Assembly (NCBI GenBank): GCA_026120185.1
Contig: JANUWF010001220.1
Coordinates: 62,001 to 126,000, forward strand
DNA from: Voacanga thouarsii
Lineage: Eukaryota > Streptophyta > Magnoliopsida > Gentianales > Apocynaceae
Reading direction: 5' to 3'
DNA: 64,000 bases
How positions within the stretch are numbered: position 1 is the stretch's first letter; every line of letters begins with the position of its first letter. The notes beneath the pieces are model-generated. The model was not told where the DNA came from, searched no databases, and saw only the letters and a program-made list of their open reading frames with translations. Below are positions 47,637 to 58,141 of the stretch, piece by piece. The translations under genes were made by a program, and so were the position numbers.

Positions 47637-49690
47637 TGTCCTGGAAACAACGGCATACATTCTGAACTTATTCTAAGTCAGTACCTAAAACGCCCTATGA
47701 GATATGGACTGAGTATAAGCCAAGTCTAAAACATTTCAGGATATGGAGCTATCCAGCTTATGTACTGATCAATGGAGACAAGTTATAATTAAGGTCAGAA
47801 TTATACTACTTTGTTAGGTATCTAAAAGGAACCAAAGGTGGCTACTTTTATCATCCCAATGAGCATAAAGTAATAGTAAGTACTAATGCTAGATACTTGG
47901 AGGATGATCAAAGTATAATCATAAAAGGTTCAATTAGATTAGAACTCGAGGAGAGGTTATCTTTTAAATCAACTTCTTCGGACCCAACTATTGAATAAGA
48001 AGAGGTACAGCCTCAGGAACCTGTACAAAGGGAGCTTCGTCATAATGGGAGAGAATCTAAGGTTCCAAAAAGATGGACTGGAGAGGTTTTTAACCTAGTC
48101 TCCGACCATCGGAACAGGATTCTGCTAGATATGGGGAGGCTATTACTAATACTAATACAAACCTATAGTATGAAACAATAAAAGTCGAGATTAAGTTTAT
48201 GTACTTCAATTAAGTTTGAGATCTTGTAGCTTCACTTGAAGGGATAAAATCCATTAGGTAGAAGTGGGCATATAAGAGAAAAATATGCAGATGAAAAGCT
48301 AAAAACCTTTAAAGCTAGACTTGTGGCAAAAAGGTATTCTTGGAAAGAGAGAATCGACTATGAAGAAACTTTTTCCCCGGTAGCTATGCTTAAATCCATC
48401 TATATCCTTTTTACCATCGCATATCATTATGACTATGTAATATGACAAATGGATATCAAGACGGCCTTTTTTAATGGCTATCTTAGCGAAGACATCTATA
48501 TGTCTCAACCGGAGAGCTTTATTACTAAAGGCCTGGAACATATGGTTTGTAAACTGAAGAAGTCTATCTATGGACTTAAGCAGACATCAAGAGCGTGAAA
48601 TATGCATTTTGATGAGACTGTAAAGTCTTATGGCTTCACTCAAAATGAGGATGAACCATGTGTATACAGAAAACTAAATAGCATACGTGTGATTTTTCGT
48701 ATCCTATATGTAGATGGCATTCTATTCATTGAAAATGATATAAGGATATTATCATATGCTAAGGTTTGGCTATCAAGTCAATTCAATATAAAGGATTTGG
48801 GAGAAGCCAATTACATTCTCAAGATCAAGTTTTTTAGAAATAAGAAGTAAAGAATGTTAGGTTTATCTCAAGCCATATACATTGACAAGATATTGACTAA
48901 GTTCAGCATGTACGCATGCAAGGAAACTCTAATATCTTATAGACATGAGTTGTCTCTTTCTTCAAAGAAATGTCCTAAGTCTTAAGAAGAAAAAGCCAGG
49001 ATGAGAAGGATTCTTTACGCTTCAGCTGTGAGAAGTCTCATGTACGCCATGTTGTGTACTAGGCCAGATATCTACTTTGTTGTAGGCTTAGTCAATAGAT
49101 ATCAGTCAAATCTCGAGGAGGTCCATTGGCAAGCTGTAAAGAATATTCTTAAGTATCTCAAGGGAATAAGAGATTATATGCTAGTTTACAAGGCTAATGA
49201 CTTGGTTCCTACAAGATACACAAATTCAGACTTCCAAGCGGATAAGGATAAAAAAAAAATCTATTAATGGATATGTCTTTACCTTATTTGGAGGAGCTAT
49301 TTCATAGAGGAGTATTAAGCAATCTTATATTGTTAACTCAACCATGAAAGTTGAGTGTGTGGCAGCTTCAAAGGCATCCAAGGAAATAGTCTGGCTCTAA
49401 AAGTTCCTCACAGAACTTAGAGTCGTGCCACAAATAGACAAGCCAATTACATTGTATTGCAACAACACAAGTGCAGTCTTGCAATCCAAAGAACCAAGGA
49501 ACCACGAGAAAGGAAAGCATATAGAGAGAAAGTACCACCTGATCCGAGAATTTATTCAGAGTCAGAAAGTCATGGTGGAACAGATTGCCTCATAGAACAA
49601 TTTAACTAATCCATTCACTAAGCCTTTGGCTGAGAGAGTCTTCAAAAGATACTTAAACATTATAGAGGTGGGCATCTATAGACTTATATT
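47637..49690 (+). pseudogene. Copia-2 integrase C-terminus, RT and RNase H, decayed
   Basis: Continues after solo LTR B with ETTAYILN, colinear with 36595 of Copia-1. RT blocks: KTAFF-like segment near 48460, EDIYMSQPE (about 48490) and the catalytic LYVDGILFI (48704-48730), where the second aspartate of YVDD is glycine (GGC at 48716-48718). The readable frame 48602-48850 covers this block. RNase H continues as RYTNSDFQADKDKK (about 49215-49256) and CNNTSAV-like sequence near 49460, where the YCDN aspartate is asparagine. Numerous stops and frameshifts. Confidence 0.85.
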
Positions 49691-49713
49691 GTCCTAAAGC
49701 GCAAGTGGGAGAT

Positions 49714-50097
49714 TGTTGAAATGTATGCCTATTAGGACTGTATTTCTAATATAATTTTGATTAAATTAATAAAAGTTTTATTGTTATTAATTGTTTGTGT
49801 TTGTGTATTTTATTTTGTGTACAATTTGCTAAAAAAGACACATTGTATTTAAGTAAGTGGTCCATGTGAATAAAGGTCTTTCATAGTAAGGTATGGATTA
49901 CGGGTTACTTAACACATAAACTGTTGTTCTTAACCAGATGATGAGAATGAAAATCTCATCATACTAAGGTTATTATATTATGAATTCTAAATGGGGAATA
50001 ACTTACCTTTAGCCAATGAAGCGTCCTCTCACTTCATAACATAAGTGTATTTCGAATATATAGAACTAAACCTGTATTAGTGGTTTCTAAAAGTACT
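49714..50097 (+). repeat. Copia-2 3' LTR, truncated
   Basis: Starts TGTTGAAATGTATGCC after a GCAAGTGGGAGAT polypurine tract and follows the Copia-1 LTR for about 385 bp (AGTAAGTGGTCCATGTGAAT, CATAAGTGTATTTCGAATA). It ends at TAAAAGTACTAT, where minus-strand Athila-like integrase begins. Confidence 0.85.
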
Positions 50098-52704
50098 ATC
50101 ATAGTTTTTTTACAAACCCGTGTACATCCTTAAAGATTGGTGGCCAGTAGAATCCACTTTCGAGAATTTTTCTTGCAATTTCATTGGCTTGGTAATGTCC
50201 TATAATTGGTCCCTTATGACACTGACGGAGAATGTCTCTAGCTATATCTTTCATCAACATATCTCCTAATAACATGATTTGCACAACAATGAAAGAGAAA
50301 AGGGTCCTCCCAAAAGTAATACTTCATATCTGAGAGAAATTTCTTTTTCTATTGCAAAGTATATACTTTTGGAATAATCCCTGCAACTAAATAGTTAACG
50401 AAATCTGCAAACCAAGGAGAAGATAAAGTTTTACTGTCAATTCACAAAAGTTGCTCATAAGAGAAAGTATCATGAATCTAATCTTCCTTCAAAATCTCTA
50501 GATAAGGGTTACCAATCTAGATAAATAATCTGCTATAAGATTTTCAGTTCTCTTTTTATCTCTAATCTCCAAATCAAATTCCTGTAAAAATAACACCCAT
50601 CTTATTAATCTAGATTTAGAATCATGCTTAGCAAGAAAACACTTCAAAGCAGAATAGTCAGTGAATACAATCACTTTAGATAAAATAAGGCAAAAACGAA
50701 ATTTATCAAAAGCAAACACTATAGCAAGCAACTCTTTTTCTGTGGTGGTATTGTTCTATTGCACATCAGTGAGAGTTTTGCTTACATAGTATATTAGCTA
50801 AAATTTCTTCCCTTGCCTTTGCCCAATGACTGTGCCCACTGTGAAATCACTCACATCACACATGAGCTCAAAGGTTAAAGACCAATCAGGAATAACTAAA
50901 ATAGGAGAATTAGTCAACTAAAACTTCAATTCATTAAAAACCTATAAACATTTTTCATCAAGTTGAATGGGGTATATTTTTTTAATAGAGAAGTTAGAGT
51001 TTTGGAGATTCTTGAAAAGATCTTAATAAACCGCCTGTAGAAACCTGCATGACCCAAAAAACTTCGTCTCCCTTTTACAGAGGAAGGTGAAGGAAGTTTT
51101 TCAATGATTTCAATCTTGGCTTTGTCAATTTCCAAACCTTTATTTGAGATTTTATGTCCTAGAACAATGTCTTCCTTGACCATGAAATGACATTTTCTCA
51201 ATTTAATACCAAGTTAGTCTCTTCACAATGTTGGAGTACTCGTTCTAAATTCTTCAAATACAATTCAAATAAGTCCCCAAAAATAGAGAAATCATCCATG
51301 AAAACCTCCATTATATCACCAACTAATCCTTCAAATATAGCCATTATATATCTCTAAAATATGCCTAGACCATTGCAAAGACCAAAAGGCATTTTTCGAT
51401 ATATAAAAATGCCAAAGGGGCATGTGAAAGTGGTCTTTTCTTGGTTTTCTGGAGTTTTGTAGAATTTGAAAATACCCTAAAAATCCATCAAGAAAGTAAT
51501 AATACATCTGGCCAGCTAATCTCTCTAGCATTTGATTAATAAAAGAAAGAGAAAAGTGGTCTTTTCTCAGAGCTGCATTTAGCTTTCTGTAATCAATACA
51601 CATTCTCCAACCCGTTACCAATCTAGTAGGAATCAGCTCATTTCTCTTATTATGAATCACAGGCATACCTCATTTTTTCGGAACCACTTGGGTTAGGCTC
51701 ACCCATATACTATCTGATATAGGATAAATGATTCCTACATAAAGAAGTTTAATCCTTTCACTTTTGACCACCTTCTTTGTATTTGGATTTAACCTTCTTT
51801 GGGGTTGCACCACAAGTTTTGCATATTCCTCCAATAGGATCTTATGTGCGCAGAAAGAATAACTAATTCCTTTTATATTTGTGAGCTTCTATGCTATTGC
51901 CTTTTTGTGTTTTTACAAAATATAAACCAACTGCAGTTTTTATTCTTCTTTTAAATATTTTGCAATGATCATTAGAAATTTATTTTCTTATGCTAAAAAT
52001 ACACATTCCAAATGGTTAGGTAGCTTTTTCAATTCTAATTCTGGTGGATCCTCAATAGATAGCTTTATCCTCCCAAGACTTGACTTCTCAATAATTTCAA
52101 AAACTTCTGATTCAAGAGTATCATCAAAACTCTTCACATATGCTATAAGTTCTTGTACATATCGCTTTTCAAATTCACCATCCCCTATCCATTGTGCATC
52201 TTATGATTTTTTAATAAAATTCTTCTGCACAAAATCACCAATATATTCATTAAGAGTATCAATCATAAAATAAGAATCATCTTATATGGATGAATGCTTC
52301 ATGCTCTCAGAAAATCTAATGATCACTTCTTCATTTTTCACTCTTAATATCATTTTTCCCCTGTAAACATCTATAATGGCTTTAGTAGTGGCAAGAAAAG
52401 GCCGTCCAAGAATCAAATGGACTTTAGAAGCTTCAGCTATATTAAGGCTAACAAAGTCTACAGGAAAAATGAATTTATCTACCTTTACAAGAACATTTTC
52501 AACAATTCATTTGGATGCTTTATAGATCTATCTGCAAATTAGATACTCATCATAGTAGGTGTTGATTCACCTAGACCCAACTTTTTAAAAGTGGCATAAG
52601 GTAACAAGTTTATACTAGCTCCTAGATCAGCTAGTGCAGTGCCAAAAGTGACATTACTAATCATGCAAGGATAGAAAAACTTCCTAGACCCTTCAATTCC
52701 TTTG
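50098..52704 (-). pseudogene. Athila-like pol (protease, RT, RNase H, integrase start), decayed
   Basis: Read from right to left. Protease GTALADLGASINLLPYATF (about 52640-52580) with D-x-G replaced by D-L-G as usual in Athila. RT GWRMCIDYRKLNAALRKDHF (about 51610-51550), LERLAGQMYYYFLDGF, the catalytic EVFMDDFSIFGD (about 51310-51275, FMDD intact) and EKCHFMVKEDIVLGHKIS (about 51195-51140). RNase [14 protein letters not shown] and [20 protein letters not shown] (about 50725-50610). Integrase zinc domain CHKGPIIGHYQANEIARKI and LESGFYWPPIFKDVH (50230-50105). It then breaks off against the Copia-2 LTR, so the integrase core is missing. Several stops and frameshifts. Confidence 0.85.
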
Positions 52705-52709
52705 GTAGT

Positions 52710-54249
52710 TGATGTGTTCGGACTTAGGTATAAAAATCATACAACAATTAAGCACATTCCCAATCAAATTTAAATTAAAACGTTTAACTTAAATCACACA
52801 TATAAGCAAGCGTACTCATCATTAACTGAGTATAGGGTTCAAACGAGTGTCGATCCTCATGGAACAAGTAGACATTAATAACCTTTCTTTCATTATTTAA
52901 CCGACTCGATAAAGTGAAAAATAAATAAAAATAAAATAAAAGAAAATCAAAATAAATATATACATGTCAAGGATGTAGAAGTATGTAATTCAAACCATTA
53001 GTTAGACAAACACGATTTTGAAGTATCCAACCTTTATCATAACTAATTATTCTCTTGGTATCATGGAGAATTAAAGTAGACTCACTTCTTTCCCAATCCA
53101 TGAATCCCTATCTTCTAGGTAACTTAGTATCACATACTCTGTCTCAACCAGTCTTATCCAAAAGATGCATTAAATACACTTCTCTAATTAAGTCCTATTC
53201 TCAGGCAAACTTAACCCATGAAATTAACCAATTGAATCCATATTCTGGCAGACATCAATTAACATTTAATTACTCTGTTCTTAACAATTAACCTCATTTT
53301 CAAACAAGTTAAAAGACAACAAATATGAAATCAATCAATTGAATTACCATTAACCCTATTTTCAAGCAAGTCAACGGAAAACAATCAATTAATCTTGTAA
53401 TAAACACGGGAAATTAAATACCAAGAATAATAATCAATTAATCAAAAGATCAAATATCTCTAAACATCATGAATATCTAAAATAATGTCAAATTACAATA
53501 AAACAATTAACATATCATTGTCAAGAAAAAGAAAACAAAGTAAAAGAAAGCACTCATAGACAAGCCTCATTCTTCTTCCTTTGAAGACCTTCTTGTACAA
53601 CCCTCCTTAAATTAAAGAATTCCTCCTTTGATTGAGTAATTTTCTATGATGATCAATGAATTCTCTCCTTTTTCCCTTGTGTTTTTCACCTATTTAAAGG
53701 CTTAGGAAGTGCCTAAACTCGTAGGTACAAAGTTCTTGGCCGAGTAGAAGTTGAAAAATACTAAAACTCCTCAGATTACCAAAAATCGCGTAGAAAAATC
53801 ACTGCACCGCCTTCGCTTCAGGGCACAGCCGGCGCCGCCTTGACTCTTGGAGTCGGCGCCGGTTGTGTTCTGTTCCTCCACTCGTTTGTCGATTTTTCTT
53901 CGAATTTTGAACAATGCGTTTCAGAATGCAGCCGGCGCCGATTCCAGCTTCACAGCCAGCGCCGCCTTGGTTCTGTTCTGCTCTATTTCAACAATTTTTC
54001 CGTCGCTTCGAAGTTCGTTTTAATAGTGCATGGCCGGCACCGGTTCTAAAGTCCTAGCCGGCATCGCCTCTCCTCTGTTTTGTGACGTTTTTGTTCTGTT
54101 TTACCCTAAAAATTTGTAATAATGAACAAAATACCTTTCCAATGGTAAAATCTCAAATATAAAGAAATATGACTAGCTATTGAACAAAATGTATCACAAA
54201 AGAACCTCAAATAACTTTAAAAAACATGACTAATTTAGCCCCTATCAGT
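52710..54249 (-). mobile_element. Athila-like Gypsy solo LTR
   Basis: TGATGTGTTCGG...CCCCTATCA, 1540 bp, flanked by GTAGT (52705-52709 and 54250-54254). The flanking pol frame reads straight on when it is removed. Related in block order to the LTR fragment at 24709-25790. On the minus strand a CTATGAGTG / CTATAAGTG block, shared with that fragment, may be its TATA region. Carries a run of GC-rich repeats at 53820-54070. Confidence 0.88.
53820..54070. repeat. GC-rich GCCGGCGCCG repeats in the Athila-like solo LTR
   Basis: Six or so degenerate copies of CAGCCGGCGCCG or its variants (53827, 53852, 53931, 53955, 54031, 54057) alternate with TTCTGTTC-type spacers. The core GGCGCC is self-complementary. 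It contrasts strongly with the AT-rich surroundings. Confidence 0.8.
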
Positions 54250-54254
54250 AGTAT

Positions 54255-54900
54255 CTTTTTGCATTAGAAAATCGCAAAAAAACTCTTTATTTAGGATCAC
54301 AAGAGATAACTATTCTAGCTTTCTTTGGTTTGATAATACATCTTTGAAGATCTTGGCATATTTAGGCATTTGTGCCAGAGTTTCAACTAGTGAAAGATTG
54401 GTATGCACTTGCTTAAACATTTCCAAAAAGTTACGAAATTATTCAACATCCTTTTTCTTCTCGAGTCTTCCTGGATATGAAATAGGAGGTCTCTTTTCTT
54501 CTGGCTGTTCGACAGCACCAGTTCTATCAATCTACCCCGTGCCATCAATTCCCTGTATTCTTCATTTTCTGATGCAGTAGGTTGCTCCTCCTCTTCTAGA
54601 GTAGGGTTGGTTGAACTTTCTAGTTGCTTCCTACTACGAACTACAACTGCCCTAGCATGTTCCCCTTGATCATTTTCTATTTGTCCATCACAAATTATCT
54701 TTGTCAATTGTCCAAGTTAATGTTCCAATTTAACAAGTAGATTTTCCTATATCCTTAGTAACTCATTCATTGTTTGAAAATGCCCATTTATTGTAATGAC
54801 AAAATCTACAAACAGATCTTCAATAGGTGGTCGAACTGACGACTCCCCATATTCTTTGAGATAATATGCTTGATCTTCTTCTTGATGAAATTCTCAAAAC
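54255..54900 (-). pseudogene. Athila-like gag C-terminus, decayed
   Basis: Minus-strand frame 54707-54387 contains HARAVVVRSRKQLESS, a counterpart of the AVTLRSGK-type block at the Athila gag C-terminus, followed by a glutamate-rich linker. A neighbouring frame continues with QMPKYAKIFKDVL-like sequence (about 54360-54320) and reaches the GTAGT target site. Most of the N-terminal gag is missing. Confidence 0.65.
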
Positions 54901-55214
54901 ATTTTGTATCAAATCTTTCTCAAAAGATGCTTCCCAAAGCACAATGACCTAATCAAATCAGAGCTCAATCAAGATCCCCCAAAACTTAAATTAAACCAAG
55001 AAAAATCTATAATGATAAATAAAATAAATATATCAAGAACTAAAGTGAAAGTTAGTATCATAAGTACTTACAAATAACTAATGAAGTAAAAATGTAAAAC
55101 AAAAATACCTAAAATCAAAGTGTCCTAGAAAATTAGAAATAATAAATATTAACAAGCTAAAATAAAAATTAAATCAACTAAACTCAAGTGTTTTTAAGAT
55201 ATTGACGCATGATT
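54901..55214. other. Athila-like leader remains
   Basis: AT-rich, no coding signal. Lies between primer site and gag remnant, and is much shorter than a full Athila leader plus gag, so a deletion is likely. Confidence 0.4.
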
Positions 55215-55230
55215 CTCGGCAAAAGCGCCA
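55215..55230 (-). other. Athila-like primer-binding site
   Basis: On the minus strand TGGCGCTTTTGCCGAG follows the LTR end after 6 bases (AGTTTT). It resembles the TGGCGCCGTTGCCGGGGA primer site typical of Athila elements, with a few changes. Confidence 0.75.
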
Positions 55231-55236
55231 AAAACT

Positions 55237-56875
55237 TGATGCGTATTGTGCGAGTTTGCATTTATGCATATGCTAGTGTGCTATAGGATTGTATCCAATG
55301 TTCAATTAAGTTTTAACTTAAAATACTAATTTAACTCAAATGCACACACATTTTAGCAAGTATGCCCATCATGTAGCATAGAGTTTAGTTGGTAAGTATT
55401 GAAGACTCTTGAAAAAGGACATCAACTGCCCCTACTTCTAATTTTGTCTCATTGTTCAATCAACTGAAACAGGAAAATTAATTAGTAGTTACTAATAATT
55501 ACAGCTAACTACTAATGAGGAACACAACAAAAATATAGTAACCCAATTCAAAAGGTAGAGTCTAAAAGATCACAAGGACAAAATATAAGTAAGAGATGGA
55601 GATTAGACATGCAACCAAAGTGAATTCCTCCAAATAATGATCATGTATCAAAAATCATTCCATTAATTAAATCTAAATTCAAGCATTAGTAAGGGTTTTT
55701 CAATATTTTAAAATTCACTCTTTCCCAAGTAATGAATGCTCTATCTATGAATCCAACCCATAGATATTTCTACTATACAAATCAAACCTAATGATCCATA
55801 TAAATCAAAGAATCCCAAATCTCAAGCAAAAATATACCAAATCCCTATCTCTAGGTGACCCGACAATCCCATTTATCACAAACTTCTAATCCCTCAAATC
55901 ATTTCTCAAATTCATTAAGGAAAAATAAATCTATTGAATCAATATAAATGGGTATCCATCTCATACATCATTTCTCAAGTTTAATATAAAAGAATAGCCT
56001 AATTAATCAATCCAATCAATCAAACCCAAGTGATAAAATTGTCAAATAAGATTCAATAAATTAAAATAATAATCAAATACACAATAAAATTAGGGTAAAA
56101 TCCTTTAATTACAATTAAATCTAAATAATATTAATATCTCAAAATTAAATATACAAAATAGAAGAAAAAAAGACTTGTAGACAAGTGTTTTTTTTTTTCC
56201 CTACTTTAAATCTTCTTTGCAATGCTCCTTTTCTTCTCCAATCTTTCCTTAATATTCTCTCCTAGCTCTCCTTGATGTTTCTAAAGGGTTCTCTCTATTG
56301 TGTTTCGTGTGGCTCTCTCTCAAATATCCCAGATAGAGAATATCTATAAGTTCTTCTTCAAAAAACCCCAAAAATTGTAGAATGGGGGTTAAATTGCGAT
56401 GTTGTACAGCACTGTGGAAAGTGTTGTGCACATCGCCGTACAAGCTTTCTTTTACTCTATTTGATTTCAAACGACGTCGTGATATTTGAATTATTAGTGC
56501 ACTAGAATCATGCATGGCAACATCACAGTTGGTGTGCACGACACCATCGACTCCAAAAATATTTGCTATTCCTGAAGTCCTAATGATGCAGGGTGCCATG
56601 GAAGACAATGGGCACGACACCATGGACTTCTAGTATCCTGACTTCTGAAACTCAAATGCTACACAGTGATGTGTATGGTGACCTTGATGATGTCATATAA
56701 TTTCGCTTTAGCTTTTTTTCAATCTTTTTTTTTCTTGAATCCACTTTTTATGTCAACTTATTGTAACTTACATCAAATAAGGAGAAAATAGGAGTTGAGT
56801 AACAATATTTAACAAATTCAAAAGATTTTAGAGCACCAATATCATATAAAATATGCATAAAATGAGCAATTATCA
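55237..56875 (-). repeat. Athila-like 5' LTR
   Basis: TGATGCGTATTG...GCAATTATCA on the plus strand, 1639 bp. On the minus strand it begins TGATAATTGCTCATTTTATG and ends CGCATCA next to the primer site. The right end abuts Tat pol. The left-end fragment at 24709 has a different sequence after TGATGCGTA, so the two are not a pair from one insertion. Confidence 0.8.
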
Positions 56876-58024
56876 CGGAGCTATTTAAAAAGAGCCATGA
56901 TAGTTTGTTATTAAAGTGCTTGAATATGAAATATGTAGTGATAGTTATGGCCGAAGTGCACGAAGGACTGTATGGTGCTCATCAAGCCAGTCCCAAATTA
57001 AGATGGATGTTGCACTGACTTGGTTTCTATTGGCCAACAATAATAGTAGATTATTTCAAGTATGCTGAAAGATGTGAAGCTTGCTAGAAATATAGTCAGT
57101 TGCAATGGTTGTCGGCTATGGAGTTACATCCAACTCTTAAGCCTTGGTCGTTCCGTAAATGGGCTTTAAATGCGACTGGTAAAATCTACCTTCCATCATC
57201 ACGAGGCCATTCCTTCATTTTGGTGGTCATAGACTTCCTTACAAAGTAGGTAGAGGTAATACTTCTTACCCAAGTCACTCAGTATGATGTCATCAAGTCA
57301 TAAAAAATCACATCATTTATCATTTCGATATCTCAGAATCTTTAGCTACTGATCAAGGGACTATATTCACTGGTGACTAGATAATGGCTTTTGCTAAACA
57401 TTTCTAGATTAGAGTGATACATGCCACATCTTATTATGCACAAGTTAATGGACAAGTTGAAGCAACAAATAAGGTGTTGATCCACATGTTGAAGAAAGCT
57501 ATAGAGGAATAACCCAGAGGATAGCATGACACCTTGAATGTGGTACTTTGGGCCTACAAAAATTCAATTAGGTTAGCTACTGATTTTTCTCCTTTTCGTT
57601 TAATCTATGATTAAGACGCTATTTTTCCAATTGAGATTTCAATGCATTCGGCAAGAGTTGCCCAATAGTACTAGTTGCTACCAGGAGACTATAACCAAAC
57701 TATGCATATAGAGATGAAGACAGATAGTTGGCCCGAAAACAATTAAATCTGAATAAAGAGAGGATTGCGAGGCCCTACAATAAGCATATCAAACACCAGC
57801 AGTTCAATGAAGATAACCCAGCATGGAAGACCGTCCTTCTAGTCAGTCCAAACGATCCTAAGTTTAGAAAATAGTCATCTAATTAGGAAAGACCTTTTCA
57901 GATATATGAAGTAATTCCCAGAGGAGCTTACCGACCTATGCATCTTGATGGACAAGAGCTTGGAAAGAGTATTAATGACAAATATTTGAAGAAATACTAC
58001 CTTTTCTTTGGAGAAGGAATGTAG
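56876..58024 (+). pseudogene. Tat integrase, decayed
   Basis: Resumes the Tat pol with ELFKKSHDSLLLKCL (56878-56922) and the zinc-domain block VHEGLYGAHQ (about 56959-56990) with CEAC near 57078. Core: KWALNATGKIYLPSSRGHSF (about 57159-57218), where the first catalytic aspartate of the D,D,E triad is asparagine. SLATDQGTIFTGD (57341-57380) keeps the second aspartate. GQVEATNKVLIHML (about 57454-57495) gives the third block. Then WAYKNSIRLATDFSPFRLIY and, near the end, KYLKKYYLFFGEGM and a TAG (58022-58024). Several in-frame stops, for example at 57378 and 57510. The spacer between RNase H and this point is missing. Confidence 0.85.
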
Positions 58025-58141
58025 CTAAATTAAAAAATAAATTGTACTATTCAGCTATAGGCTAGCCATTAATAATAATAAAAAGGATTGTTTAAAGAAC
58101 GGTTACAAGTTAACCGATTAATAACTTTGAATTTAGCAAAT

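Larger units (their letters stand above)
26421..50097 (+). mobile_element. Copia-2: truncated Tnt1-like Copia element with nested insertions
   Basis: Pieces of one Copia element in order: end of the 5' leader (from 26421, aligning with 34590 onward of Copia-1), gag (26610-27400), pol part 1 (43411-44271), pol part 2 (47637-49690), polypurine tract and partial 3' LTR (49714-50097). The 5' LTR and most of the leader are missing. It is interrupted by a CACTA-ended insertion of about 16 kb after gag and by solo LTR B in integrase. It belongs to the same family as Copia-1 but is older, judged by its many more stops. Confidence 0.85.

Noticed and set aside
24709..56875. One intact Athila element with LTRs at both ends of the insertion in Tat pol
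   Set aside because: Orientation fits, but the two LTRs differ too much in sequence and the flanking bases do not match.
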